Below, one piece after another: positions 8,261-17,209 of a stretch of DNA of 64,000 nt. The DNA is from Pelobacter sp. (GTDB lineage: Bacteria; Desulfobacterota; Desulfuromonadia; Geobacterales; Pseudopelobacteraceae). The stretch covers positions 97,396-161,395 of the forward strand of contig JAVBXN010000017.1 in assembly GCA_030824515.1 (NCBI GenBank). The letters are read 5' to 3'. The position numbers were made by a program, and so were the translations under genes. How positions within the stretch are numbered: the first letter of the stretch is position 1; each line of letters begins with the position of its first letter. The notes under the pieces are model-generated. The model worked only from the letters and a program-made list of their open reading frames with translations, was not told the DNA's origin and made no database searches.

Positions 8261-9685
8261 ATGAAACCGCTTTTTTTGAATCCCCCTACTTTCGAGGATT
8301 TCGACGGCGGCGCCGGCGCGCGCTATCAGGCTTCCCGCGAGGTAACCTCTTTCTGGTATCCGACCTGGCTCTGTTTTCCGGCCGCTATGATCGAAGGCAG
8401 CCGCGTGGTGGATGCCCCTGTGCAGAAGTTCGATCTTGAGAAGTGCCTGGAAATCGCCAAGGATTTTGACATGGTGGTGATGTACACCTCCACCCCGACA
8501 CTGATGATAGATATCGAGACCGCCCGGCGCATCAAGGCTGTCAAGCCGGAGATCGTCACCGTTCTGACCGGACCGCACGTGACGATCCTGCCGGAGGAGT
8601 CGCTGCGGGCCGGCAAGGGCGTCATCGATATCGTCTGCCGCGGCGAATTCGACTATTCCACCAAGGAGCTGTGCGAAGGACGTGAGTGGGACAAGGTCGA
8701 TGGAATCAGCTTCATGCGAGACGGAAAGGCGGTCCATACCGCCGACAGACCGCTGATTGAAGACCTGGATGCGCTCCCCTTCGTCGCGCCGATCTACAAG
8801 CGCGACCTGCCGATTTCCGAATACGTGATCCCGCACTTCAAGAGCCCCTATGTCTCGATCTACTCCAGTCGTGGCTGCCCCTCCAAGTGCATCTACTGCC
8901 TCTGGCCGCAGACCTTTTCCGGCCAGCGCATGCGGGTCCGTTCGCCGCAGAATGTCTATGAAGAGATCAAGTGGATCACCGAAAATATCCCCGAGATGCG
9001 CGAGCTCTCCTTTGACGACGATACCTTTTCCGCCAACCGCCAGCATGCCCAGGAGGTGGCGCGCCTGATCAAGCCGCTCAACATCTCCTGGACGATCAAT
9101 GCCCGGGCCAATACCGATTACGAGACCCTGCGTGTGATGCGCGAAGCCGGTCTGCGCCACGTGGTGGTCGGCTTCGAGAGCGGCAACGCCCAGATCCTCA
9201 AGAACATCAAGAAGGGGGTCACCAAGGAGCAGGCATTCGAGTTCGCCAAGAACTGCAAGAAACTGGGGCTTTCGATCCATGGCGCCTTTATCATGGGATT
9301 GCCTGGAGAAACCAGGGAGACCATCCAGGAGACGATCAAGTTTGCCAAGGACATGGACCTGAATTCGATCCAGGCCTCGCTGGCTTCGCCCTATCCAGGC
9401 ACCGAGTTCTACGATCTCTGCAAGCAGAACGGCTGGATCTCATCGGACAACTTCATCGATGACACCGGACACCAGAAATGCGTGATCAACTACCCGAACC
9501 TGTCCAACACCGAAATCTTCAACTCGGTGGAGGAGTTCTACGACAAGTTCTACTTCCGCCCCAAATACATTGCCCGCAGCATCGGCAGGATGATCGTCAA
9601 TTCCGAAGAGCGCAAAAAACTGCTCAAGGAAGGGAAGCAGTATCTACAGTACATGCGCAAGCGCAAGGAATCCTGTGAGCCCTGA
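8261..9685 (+). CDS. hpnJ: Hopanoid biosynthesis B12-binding radical SAM protein HpnJ
   Basis: 474 residues. An N-terminal cobalamin-binding-like domain (residues 1-170) precedes a radical SAM domain with SRGCPSKCIYC (CX3CX2C, about residues 206-213). The Elp3-like tail contains GFIMGLPGETRE-type motifs (here GAFIMGLPGE). HpnJ acts in modifying the hopanoid side chain and is implicated in ring contraction to the cyclitol ether of bacteriohopanetetrol. Its neighbour hpnK and the overlapping EamA gene support this. RBS AAGGAG precedes the ATG. This fits a Geobacter-type hopanoid producer. Confidence 0.88.
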   Translation: MKPLFLNPPTFEDFDGGAGARYQASREVTSFWYPTWLCFPAAMIEGSRVVDAPVQKFDLEKCLEIAKDFDMVVMYTSTPTLMIDIETARRIKAVKPEIVTVLTGPHVTILPEESLRAGKGVIDIVCRGEFDYSTKELCEGREWDKVDGISFMRDGKAVHTADRPLIEDLDALPFVAPIYKRDLPISEYVIPHFKSPYVSIYSSRGCPSKCIYCLWPQTFSGQRMRVRSPQNVYEEIKWITENIPEMRELSFDDDTFSANRQHAQEVARLIKPLNISWTINARANTDYETLRVMREAGLRHVVVGFESGNAQILKNIKKGVTKEQAFEFAKNCKKLGLSIHGAFIMGLPGETRETIQETIKFAKDMDLNSIQASLASPYPGTEFYDLCKQNGWISSDNFIDDTGHQKCVINYPNLSNTEIFNSVEEFYDKFYFRPKYIARSIGRMIVNSEERKKLLKEGKQYLQYMRKRKESCEP

Positions 9686-9727
9686 TACTCGGCCATCTGC
9701 GGTGTTGCCTTTGTCACTCGTCCCTGC

Positions 9728-9747
9728 GGCGTACCATGGGGTACGCC
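9728..9747. repeat. Small inverted repeat between hpnJ and hpnK
   Basis: GGCGTACC / GGTACGCC arms around ATGG, followed by the direct repeat CTCACTCCTCACTCC. There is no T-run, so it is not a classical terminator. It looks like a dispersed intergenic repeat. Confidence 0.5.
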
Positions 9748-9817
9748 TCACTCCTCACTCCTTGACGCCACCGCATCTGACCATGTCTGAGGGCGCAGAA
9801 AACGTGGGCAGCTGGAA

Positions 9818-10678
9818 TTGAAACAACTTATCATCACATCCGACGATTTCGGTCTTTCCCCGGGCGTCAACCGCGCGGTGGAGCAGGCCTGGCGGGACGG
9901 TCTGCTGACCTGTGCCTCGATCATGCCGGGTGCTGCCGCCTTTGACGAGGCGGTCGAGATCTCCCGGCGCAATCCCGGCCTGCAGGTCGGTCTGCACTTG
10001 ACGCTGGTGCAGGGACGGGGGGTGTTGCCGCCCGACAGTATCCCCGGTCTGGTCGATCCTGATGGCAACTTCACCGACAACCCGGTGGCGGCCGGCATGC
10101 GTTATTTCTTTGATCGTGGCCTGTTCTGCCAGCTGAAACGGGAGATCGAGGCCCAGATCGTGCGGGTGCTGGATGCCGGCATTCCGCTGACCCATATTGA
10201 CGGTCATCTCAACATCCACCTGCACCCGACCATCTTTTCGATCCTGGCCGGACTGATGCCGCGCTACGGCATCTCCAGCTTCCGCCTTTCGCGGGAGCGG
10301 TTGGGCCATAACCTTCAGTTCGACAAGGAGAGGCGGATCGGCAAGACCGTCGAGCGGGTCATCTTCGGCTCACTGGCAAATAACGCCCTGCCCGGACTCG
10401 ATGAGCTGAACATCAGTTACGCCGCCGAAGTCAAGGGAGTGCTGAACTCCGGCCGCATGACCGAGGCTTATGTCCTCAACATCCTCAACGACCTGCAAGA
10501 CGGGCTGACCGAGATCTATTTCCACCCGGGAATCCTGCCCGACGCGGAAATCACCCGCCGCATGCCGGATTACCGGCACGAAGAGGAACTGGCCGCGATC
10601 AACAGTCCGGCGGTCAGGGAGAAGCTGAAGCAGTTGAAGATTACCGTGCAAAATTACCGTGGAGATGTGAAATGCTGA
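9818..10678 (+). CDS. hpnK: Hopanoid biosynthesis protein HpnK (YdjC/ChbG-like deacetylase)
   Basis: 286 residues of the YdjC/ChbG carbohydrate deacetylase fold. The metal-binding motifs ITSDDFGLS at the N-terminus and HIDGHLNIHLHP near residue 125 are intact, and YFHPG is near the C-terminus. HpnK is proposed to deacetylate the N-acetylglucosaminyl hopanoid before HpnJ acts. The start appears to be TTG at 9818: no ATG or GTG is in frame upstream and the protein begins at the family start. Its stop overlaps the next gene's ATG. Confidence 0.85.
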   Translation: MKQLIITSDDFGLSPGVNRAVEQAWRDGLLTCASIMPGAAAFDEAVEISRRNPGLQVGLHLTLVQGRGVLPPDSIPGLVDPDGNFTDNPVAAGMRYFFDRGLFCQLKREIEAQIVRVLDAGIPLTHIDGHLNIHLHPTIFSILAGLMPRYGISSFRLSRERLGHNLQFDKERRIGKTVERVIFGSLANNALPGLDELNISYAAEVKGVLNSGRMTEAYVLNILNDLQDGLTEIYFHPGILPDAEITRRMPDYRHEEELAAINSPAVREKLKQLKITVQNYRGDVKC

Positions 10679-11052
10679 AGACGTTGATCGTCATGCTGTT
10701 TGCGATAACCGCCGGCGCAGTTGGCGATATTTTCCTGACACAGGGGATGAGGAGCACCGGCGATATCTCGGCCATGGGCTTCCGCCAGATAGTCGATACC
10801 GTGTTCAAGGCCCTGACCAACTGGCGGCTGATCCTGGGTACCGCGATGCAAGCGGTCTATTTCGGGCTCTGGCTGGCGGTGCTGTCGTGGGAGGATCTTT
10901 CGGTGGCGCTGCCGCTCCAGGCCCTGAGTTATGTCGTGGTGGCTTTCCTGGCCCAGTGGTACCTGGGGGAGAATGTCAGCCAGATGCGCTGGGCCGGTAT
11001 CTGCCTGATCTGTGTCGGGGTCGCGCTGGTCACCAGAAGCAGCGTGAATTGA
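10672..11052 (+). CDS. Small EamA/SMR-type membrane protein
   Basis: 126 residues with four hydrophobic helices, the size of a single EamA or small-multidrug-resistance half. The last helices (YVVVAFLAQWYLGENVSQMRWAGICLICVGVALV) match the EamA signature region. Half-size members such as ArnE move lipid-linked or small polar substrates and usually work as dimers. The ATG overlaps the hpnK stop by one codon frame (ATGCTGA), indicating translational coupling. A role in moving hopanoid intermediates across the inner membrane is an inference from position only. Confidence 0.75.
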   Translation: MLKTLIVMLFAITAGAVGDIFLTQGMRSTGDISAMGFRQIVDTVFKALTNWRLILGTAMQAVYFGLWLAVLSWEDLSVALPLQALSYVVVAFLAQWYLGENVSQMRWAGICLICVGVALVTRSSVN

Positions 11053-11071
11053 ATTTATCGAGGGGGATCAT

Positions 11072-11884
11072 ATGCTCAATGTTCGTAAAATAGCCTTTAT
11101 CGGTGGTGGAAACATGGCCGAAGCGATCATGCGCGGCCTGTTGCGTGAGGATGTGGGGGTAGGCATCTGCGTGGCGGAGATCAGCATGAAGCGTCGGGAC
11201 GAGCTGACGGCAAAGTTCCCGAATGTGCGCATTGTCGAAGATGCGGCCGAGGCGGCTGCGTGGGGCGAGGTGGTCGTGCTGGCGGTCAAACCGCAGCATG
11301 CCGCAAGCGTGCTGGATCACCTGGAACAGGCCGTGACCCCGCAGAAGCTGGTGATATCGATCATGGCTGGAATTACCACCGCCAAGATCGAGGAAAGCCT
11401 GGCGCCCGGCTGCCGGGTGATCCGCTCGATGCCCAATACACCGGCATTGATCGGCGCCGGCGCTACCGCGGTCTGCGGCGGGCGCAAATCCTCCGAAAGC
11501 GACCTGGGTCTGGCCCGCCAGATATTCTCGCTGACCGGCAGCGCCGTCTGCGTTGACGAAAAGCAGATGGACGCTGTCACCGGACTCTCCGGCAGCGGCC
11601 CGGCCTATGTCTTCACCTTTATCGAGGCGCTGTCCGATGCCGGAGTGAAAAACGGCCTGCCCAGGGACGTTGCCTCCCAACTGGCGGCCCAGACCGTTCT
11701 GGGGGCTGCGCGGATGGTGGTGGAAACCGGCGAGCATCCGGCGCTGTTGAAGGAGAAGGTGACCTCGCCCGGCGGCACCACCATCGCCGGTCTGCACGCG
11801 CTGGAAAACGGCGGCTTCCGCGGCGTGGTCATGAATAGCGTCGAAGCGGCCTGTAATCGCTCCAGGGAGCTGGCGGGGAAATAA
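11072..11884 (+). CDS. proC: Pyrroline-5-carboxylate reductase
   Basis: 270 residues. The N-terminal NAD(P)-binding motif FIGGGNMAEAI begins at about residue 9. The C-terminal dimerisation block has the family signature TGLSGSGPAYVF and the run TSPGGTTIAGLHALE. ProC reduces 1-pyrroline-5-carboxylate to proline, the last step of proline synthesis. A GAGGGGG ribosome-binding site precedes the ATG. It lies 19 bases after the EamA gene and may ride on the hpn transcript. Confidence 0.95.
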   Translation: MLNVRKIAFIGGGNMAEAIMRGLLREDVGVGICVAEISMKRRDELTAKFPNVRIVEDAAEAAAWGEVVVLAVKPQHAASVLDHLEQAVTPQKLVISIMAGITTAKIEESLAPGCRVIRSMPNTPALIGAGATAVCGGRKSSESDLGLARQIFSLTGSAVCVDEKQMDAVTGLSGSGPAYVFTFIEALSDAGVKNGLPRDVASQLAAQTVLGAARMVVETGEHPALLKEKVTSPGGTTIAGLHALENGGFRGVVMNSVEAACNRSRELAGK

Positions 11885-11940
11885 ATCTCTGATACACTTG
11901 CGTTGATCAACCATCAATGAGCTGCATGCCGGGAGGGTAC

Positions 11941-13425
11941 ATGTTTGAATCCGCCGAACTGGGGCACAAGATCAGCAAGGAAGTCTGGAAGAAGGAAATC
12001 CCCGAACTGCGCGAGGGGCTGCTGGATGCCCAGCTGGACCTGTTCCAGTCCAGGAAGTTCCCGGTCATCATCCTGGTGGCGGGGGTCGATTGCGCCGGCA
12101 AGGGTGAGACGGTCAACCTGCTCAACGAATGGATGGATCCCCGCCACGTGGAAACCCATGCGCTGCGTGACCTGACCGACGAGGAGCTGGAACGGCCGCA
12201 GATGTGGCGCTACTGGCGGGTGCTGCCTCCGAAAGGCAAGATCGGTGTGTTCATCGGCACCTGGTATTCCGGGCCGCTGGTGGAGAATGTCTACGGCACC
12301 ATCAAGAATGCCGAGCTGGACCAGCGCCTGGAGCGGATCGCCCGTTTTGAAAAGATGCTCTGCGACGAAGGGGCACTGGTACTCAAGTTCTGGCTGCATC
12401 TTTCCAAAGACGAACAGAAAAAACGCCTCAAACTGCTGGAAAAGGACTCCAAGACACGTTGGAGAGTCACCGAAACAGATTGGGATCATTACAAACTGTA
12501 CGATAAATTCCGCCAGGTTTCCGAGCGGATGCTGCGCACCACCAGCACAGCCGAATCCCCCTGGACCATCGTCGAGGGCACCGACCCGCGCTATCGCTAC
12601 CTGACCATCGGCAAGTCCATCCTCAACGCAATTCGTCAACGCCTGGACGCCGTCGAGCCGCCCCGTCACGAAGAACCGATTCCCCCGATACTGCCCACCA
12701 TCGACAACCTGCTGATCCTGCAGACCTTGGACCTGACCAAGAGCCTCAAGAAATCCGAATTCGAAAGCGAACTGGAAAAATACCAGGGCAAGCTCAATCT
12801 GCTGACCCGCCACCCTGATTTCAAGAAGCTGTCAGTGGTGGTGGCATTCGAGGGCAACGATGCCGCCGGCAAGGGGGGCAGCATCCGCCGCATCATCCAG
12901 GCGCTGGATGCACGCCAGTACCGGGTCATTCCGGTTGCGGCTCCGACCGAGGAAGAACGGGCGCAGCCTTACATGTGGCGCTTCTGGCGTAATATCCCCC
13001 GCAAGAGCCGCTTTGCGATCTTCGACCGCTCCTGGTACGGCCGGGTGCTGGTAGAGCGGGTCGAGGGCTATTGCGACCGGGGCGACTGGATGCGGGCCTA
13101 TGGTGAAATCAACGATTTCGAGGAGCAGATGGTGCGCAACCGTACCGTAGTGGTGAAATTCTGGCTTTCAATCAGCCAGGATGAACAGCTGCGGCGTTTC
13201 CAGGAGCGGGAGAAGATCGGTTTCAAGCGCTTCAAGATCACCGAAGAGGACTGGCGCAACCGCGATAAGTGGAACGAATATGAACTGGCGGTTTGCGATA
13301 TGATCGACCGCACCAGCACCGACATCGCGCCCTGGACGCTGGTGGAGGCCAACGACAAATACTACGCCCGCATCAAGGTCTTGAAGACGCTCTGTGACCG
13401 GATTGAAAAAGCACTGGAAAAATGA
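11941..13425 (+). CDS. pap: Polyphosphate:AMP phosphotransferase (two-domain PPK2)
   Basis: 494 residues made of two PPK2 domains in tandem. Each has a Walker A-like loop (DCAGKGET near residue 48; NDAAGKGGS near residue 304) followed by the arginine-rich lid (MWRYWRVLP and MWRFWRNIP). Only the second domain has the full downstream block FDRSWYGRVLVERVEG; in the first the same region reads FIGTWYSGPLVENV. In characterised PAP the C-terminal domain is catalytic and phosphorylates AMP to ADP with polyphosphate. ATG 11941 was preferred to 11917 because GGGAGGG precedes it. Confidence 0.9.
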   Translation: MFESAELGHKISKEVWKKEIPELREGLLDAQLDLFQSRKFPVIILVAGVDCAGKGETVNLLNEWMDPRHVETHALRDLTDEELERPQMWRYWRVLPPKGKIGVFIGTWYSGPLVENVYGTIKNAELDQRLERIARFEKMLCDEGALVLKFWLHLSKDEQKKRLKLLEKDSKTRWRVTETDWDHYKLYDKFRQVSERMLRTTSTAESPWTIVEGTDPRYRYLTIGKSILNAIRQRLDAVEPPRHEEPIPPILPTIDNLLILQTLDLTKSLKKSEFESELEKYQGKLNLLTRHPDFKKLSVVVAFEGNDAAGKGGSIRRIIQALDARQYRVIPVAAPTEEERAQPYMWRFWRNIPRKSRFAIFDRSWYGRVLVERVEGYCDRGDWMRAYGEINDFEEQMVRNRTVVVKFWLSISQDEQLRRFQEREKIGFKRFKITEEDWRNRDKWNEYELAVCDMIDRTSTDIAPWTLVEANDKYYARIKVLKTLCDRIEKALEK

Positions 13426-13515
13426 GTCGTCGGGATGATGGCGTTTCAGCCAGTCTGTGTTTTTTGGTGTGAGGTGCTATTAATAATTGACAGTTGACGA
13501 ATTAACCTGTAAACG

Positions 13516-13682
13516 GCAGTTAACCGCCGAGAAAAACGGATGCACGCCGAGAAAACCTGGACTTACATCAAAACAGTTAATCACCTTATGGGTTAACCGG
13601 TATTTTGTTCAGGTTTTTGATTTTTCGCTTAGAAGCGCCTACTTCTGGCGGCGTGAATCGACGTTCATCGGCGGTTAACTGC
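13516..13682. repeat. Inverted-repeat-bounded intergenic element
   Basis: Two perfect 15-base arms, GCAGTTAACCGCCGA at 13516-13530 and its complement at 13668-13682, flank 137 bases with no open frame of note. Inside are a second GCCGAGAAAA copy and an AGAAG/CTTCT hairpin. The stretch fills most of the 300-base gap between pap and the pilT-like gene. It looks like a non-autonomous dispersed repeat. The promoter of the downstream gene must lie in or beside it, but none is clear. Confidence 0.6.
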
Positions 13683-13725
13683 TTTTTCAATTTTAATCGA
13701 CATGAACATTCAAGGAGTTCATTCC

Positions 13726-15306
13726 ATGAAGCATAAAACCGTTCACAATCCCGAACAGCGCATCGGGCAGCTCCTGGTTGAGTCGGGGGTAGTCAACCCG
13801 GAACAGCTCAATATCGCGCTCAAGCGCCAGAGCCAATGTGGCGAGCGGATCGGTTCGGTCCTTTTGCGGCTCGGTTACCTGAACACTGAAACCCTGCTGG
13901 AGTTTTTGCGCAGGCATTTCGAGACACCCTCGATCGATCTCTTCCGGATTCATATCAGCCCTTCGATAATCAACAAGCTGACATTCGAACAGATGCAGAT
14001 ATTCCAGGCCCTGCCGATCATTCCGTCAACCAAGGGGCTTTTCGTTGCAATGGCGGATCCGAACAATATCAAGGCGATCAACGAGCTGGAATTCATTCTC
14101 GGCAAAAAGATTGAACCGGTTGCCGTGCCGCATGCGCAGATGGAAGCCGCGCTGCGCTACATAAAGAGCCGGGGCGGGCAGCTGAGTGAAACCTTTTCCG
14201 GCGAAGATGCGGAAAAGGAACAGCAGGAAGGGATGTGCCAGGATACCCTGGAACTGCAGAAGCTTATCTCGATTCTGATCGAGAAGAATGCATCGGATCT
14301 TCTGATCTCGGCCGGAATTCCGCCCTGCCTGAAACTGAACAACGAGATTGTCCGTCTGCAGGGGGACGACCTCACTCCCGGTGAGGTCGAACAATGTGCC
14401 AGGGAACTGATGACGGATCTGCAATGGCAGGAGTTCCTGGAGAAGGGGGAGCTGGATTTCAGCCTCTCCAGTCCGAACGCTGGACGTTTCCGGATCAACG
14501 CCTATCGACAGCGCGGCTCGGTTTCACTGGCGATCCGCAATATTGTAGAGAACATACCGACGCTGGCATCCTGCGGGCTTCCCGAGTGGCTGGAGGATTT
14601 CATCATGCCCACCCAGGGACTGGTCCTGGTCACCGGCCCCACCGGTCACGGCAAGAGCACGACTCTGGCGGCGCTGGTGAACCTGATAAATTCAAAGAGA
14701 AAATGCAACATCATCACGATCGAGGATCCGATCGAGTTCCTGCACAAGCACAGGATGAGCAACATAAACCAGCGCGAGGTCGGCAAGGATACCCCCTCGT
14801 TCCAGGAGGGGCTGAGCCATATATTCCGCCAGGCCCCGGATGTTATCGTGATCGGCGAAATGCGTGATCCGGAAAGTTTCGCGATCGCGGTTCAGGCCGC
14901 CGGGACCGGGCACCTGGTTATCAGCACCATGCATTCCAATTCGAGCACCTCGGCGATAGAGCGGATCATCGAGATTTTCCCTCCCGAAAAGCAGCAGCAG
15001 ATCAGGATGCAGTTGGCGGAGGTGTTGCTCGTGATCATAAACCAGCGGCTGATACCGAGGAAAAACGGCGAGGGCCGCTCCCTGGCCTATGAAAAGCTGG
15101 CCAATTCCACCAGGGTCAGAAACCTGATCCGGGAGTCCAAAACCCACCAGATCAGATCCATTTTCCAATACTCCGCTGAGGAGTACCATCCGATCGATAT
15201 TTCGCTGAAGAACATGATCAAAAAAGGGGAAATAGATGTTGAGGAAGCTCTCAAGTATTCGGAAAATCCGGCCGTCCTGAGGGAGATGGTTTACAAGAAG
15301 CAATAG
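13726..15306 (+). CDS. MshEN-PilT fusion: type IV pilus-type ATPase with N-terminal c-di-GMP-binding-like domain
   Basis: 526 residues. Residues 12-65 match the MshEN pattern: RIGQLLVESGVV then ERIGSVLLRLGYLNTETLLEFL. This is the c-di-GMP-binding motif found at the N-terminus of MshE/GspE-type ATPases. From about residue 165 the protein is a PilT-type retraction ATPase. It has Walker A GPTGHGKST (about 303-311), ITIEDPIEF, Walker B-like VIVIGEMRDPE, the His box GHLVISTMHSNSS and the arginine-rich end LIPRKNGEG. ATG 13726 is preceded by AAGGAG. Ordinary PilT/PilU lack MshEN, so retraction may be second-messenger controlled. No other pilus gene is in the window. Confidence 0.82.
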   Translation: MKHKTVHNPEQRIGQLLVESGVVNPEQLNIALKRQSQCGERIGSVLLRLGYLNTETLLEFLRRHFETPSIDLFRIHISPSIINKLTFEQMQIFQALPIIPSTKGLFVAMADPNNIKAINELEFILGKKIEPVAVPHAQMEAALRYIKSRGGQLSETFSGEDAEKEQQEGMCQDTLELQKLISILIEKNASDLLISAGIPPCLKLNNEIVRLQGDDLTPGEVEQCARELMTDLQWQEFLEKGELDFSLSSPNAGRFRINAYRQRGSVSLAIRNIVENIPTLASCGLPEWLEDFIMPTQGLVLVTGPTGHGKSTTLAALVNLINSKRKCNIITIEDPIEFLHKHRMSNINQREVGKDTPSFQEGLSHIFRQAPDVIVIGEMRDPESFAIAVQAAGTGHLVISTMHSNSSTSAIERIIEIFPPEKQQQIRMQLAEVLLVIINQRLIPRKNGEGRSLAYEKLANSTRVRNLIRESKTHQIRSIFQYSAEEYHPIDISLKNMIKKGEIDVEEALKYSENPAVLREMVYKKQ

Positions 15307-15367
15307 CAGGCAGCCAATCAAGCCGGAGATGAACGGGCATGTCTGAAAAACCTGTTGAATAACTCAA

Positions 15368-15415
15368 GGCCGGAAGAGCCCATCCCTGCGATGTCTCAAC
15401 CGGCCTCCGTTTTTT
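15368..15415 (+). terminator. Possible terminator between convergent genes
   Basis: GGCCGG (15368-15373) pairs with CCGGCC (15400-15405) and six T follow from 15410. The 26-base loop makes it weak. Confidence 0.35.
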
Positions 15416-15442
15416 GCAGTACACGATATTCGCTGCCTTACA

Positions 15443-17110
15443 TCAGATCCCGATCCCGCCGTCATTAACCACCCTGTCGCCGGAGTGTGTGTCCCGCCTG
15501 AAGAGCAGCACACTCACCCCATCCGCTGTCCGGTCGAATTCGAATGACAACCTGTGTTCAAAAGCCATCAAAGCAACGGCCGGCAGTTGTTCCGGATCAC
15601 GCAACCGGAAGAGAATCCGGTTGCCCTTGCCGAGGTAGTCGAGGAAGCTGTCCTTCACCTCGAATTCAACCGTTCCATATTCTCCGCGAAGATCCACCGC
15701 GCCCACTCCGCTGCCGCTGACGGCGGCTTCGCTCAGGCTTATACGCAATTGGGAGCCATCGCTTACTCCGGGCAGATCCGTTAGCTGTTCTGTGTCGGCT
15801 TCAAGCGGCGCTGCCGCGAGTACCATGCCTGCCGCCACGGTGGCGTTGGTGAAGCGGTCGATCAGGATAAAGCTGCCGGTATGGCGGTTCTGGCGGTAGG
15901 TGTCGAAGGAGATCGGGCGGTCCAGTTCCAGCCGGGCTACGCCGATTTCGTTCAGCCCCAGTGTCGGTGCCTGCTTCTGCTCCAGGGTGTTGACGTCCAC
16001 CGTGTACTGCAGTGCGGTGACCCGTCCCGGCGTCACGGAAGCCGCTGCTTTAACCAGGTAGATCTGGCCCGGTTGCAGCGGCTCCTCCTGCAGCCAGACC
16101 AGGTGCGCCTCGGGATGCCGCGCATGGATCGGGGGAGCGTCGACTGCCGAGAGCATCTCACCCCGGCTGATATCGACCTCGTCCGCCAGGGTCAGGGTCA
16201 CCGATTGACCGGCAACCGCTTCGGGCAGGTCTCCATTCATCGTAACGATGCGGGTCACCCGGCTGGTGCGCCCGGAAGATGCCACCAGCAACTCGTCGCC
16301 GGGACGGATTACACCCGAAGCGATCGTGCCGCAGAAGCCGCGGAAGTCCAGGTGGGGGCGGTTGACCCACTGCACCGGCATCCGGAACGGCTTTTCCCGA
16401 TCCTCTCCCTCGATCTGCACGCTCTCCAGAAAGTTCATCAGGGTGGGACCCTGATACCAGGGGGTGTTGGCGCTTGGTTCGATCATGTTGTCACCGCCCA
16501 GGGCCGAGAGAGGTATGGCGGTGATGTCGCCGAAGCCGAGCGAGGCAGCGAATTCTTCATAGTCGCGCCGGATGGTTTCAAACTTCTGCCGGTCGAACCC
16601 GATCAGGTCCATCTTGTTGACCGCCAGCACGATATGGCGGATACCGACCAGCGAAACCAGGAAACTGTGGCGTCTGGTCTGGGTCAGGAGCCCCTTGCGG
16701 GCGTCCACCAGGATCACCGCCACCTGGGCGGTGGAGGCGCCGGTGACCATGTTGCGGGTGTACTGCTCGTGGCCGGGGGTATCGGCGACGATGAACTTGC
16801 GCTTGTCGGTGGAGAAGTAGCGGTAGGCCACGTCGATGGTGATGCCCTGCTCCCGCTCCGCCTGCAGTCCGTCCAGCAGCAGAGCGTAGTCGATGGCGCC
16901 TCCCTGGGTGCCGACCTTCCTGCTGTCAGCTTCCAAAGACGCCAGCTGGTCCTCGAACACCATCTTGGAATCCCACAGGAGGCGTCCGATCAGGGTGCTT
17001 TTGCCGTCATCGACGCTGCCACAGGTGATGAAGCGCAGCAGCGATTTCTCCTCATGGCTCTTGAGATAGGCCAGGATGTCTTTTTCTATCAGATCTGATT
17101 GGTGTGACAT
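15443..17110 (-). CDS. cysN: Sulfate adenylyltransferase subunit 1 (GTPase) CysN
   Basis: 555 residues. EF-Tu-like GTPase with P-loop GSVDDGKST (31-39), DTPGHEQY, and NKMD, followed by two beta-barrel domains. CysN couples GTP hydrolysis to APS formation by CysD. The start was set at ATG 17110 (MSHQSD), not 17158, because CGAGG precedes it and the longer frame runs through an inverted repeat. There is no CysC (APS kinase) fusion at the C-terminus, consistent with APS being reduced directly by CysH. It is the last gene of the cys operon. Confidence 0.93.
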   Translation of the reverse strand: MSHQSDLIEKDILAYLKSHEEKSLLRFITCGSVDDGKSTLIGRLLWDSKMVFEDQLASLEADSRKVGTQGGAIDYALLLDGLQAEREQGITIDVAYRYFSTDKRKFIVADTPGHEQYTRNMVTGASTAQVAVILVDARKGLLTQTRRHSFLVSLVGIRHIVLAVNKMDLIGFDRQKFETIRRDYEEFAASLGFGDITAIPLSALGGDNMIEPSANTPWYQGPTLMNFLESVQIEGEDREKPFRMPVQWVNRPHLDFRGFCGTIASGVIRPGDELLVASSGRTSRVTRIVTMNGDLPEAVAGQSVTLTLADEVDISRGEMLSAVDAPPIHARHPEAHLVWLQEEPLQPGQIYLVKAAASVTPGRVTALQYTVDVNTLEQKQAPTLGLNEIGVARLELDRPISFDTYRQNRHTGSFILIDRFTNATVAAGMVLAAAPLEADTEQLTDLPGVSDGSQLRISLSEAAVSGSGVGAVDLRGEYGTVEFEVKDSFLDYLGKGNRILFRLRDPEQLPAVALMAFEHRLSFEFDRTADGVSVLLFRRDTHSGDRVVNDGGIGI

Positions 17111-17122
17111 ATGAACCTCGAA

Positions 17123-17181
17123 GGTTGAATTATGAATTATGAAGGATGGAGGACGCATTTTTCATAATTCATCCTTCAACC
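17123..17181. repeat. Inverted repeat between cysD and cysN
   Basis: 19-base arms (17123-17141 and 17163-17181) match at 17 positions around a 21-base loop. It sits just ahead of the cysN ribosome-binding site on the minus strand, so the hairpin could affect cysN translation or mRNA stability. Confidence 0.6.
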
Positions 17182-17209
17182 TTCATCCTTTGCTTTTCGT
17201 CCTTTGTCT

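Noticed and set aside
15881..17098. 405-residue open frame antisense to cysN
   Set aside because: Antisense shadow of a conserved gene; product is low in recognisable motifs.
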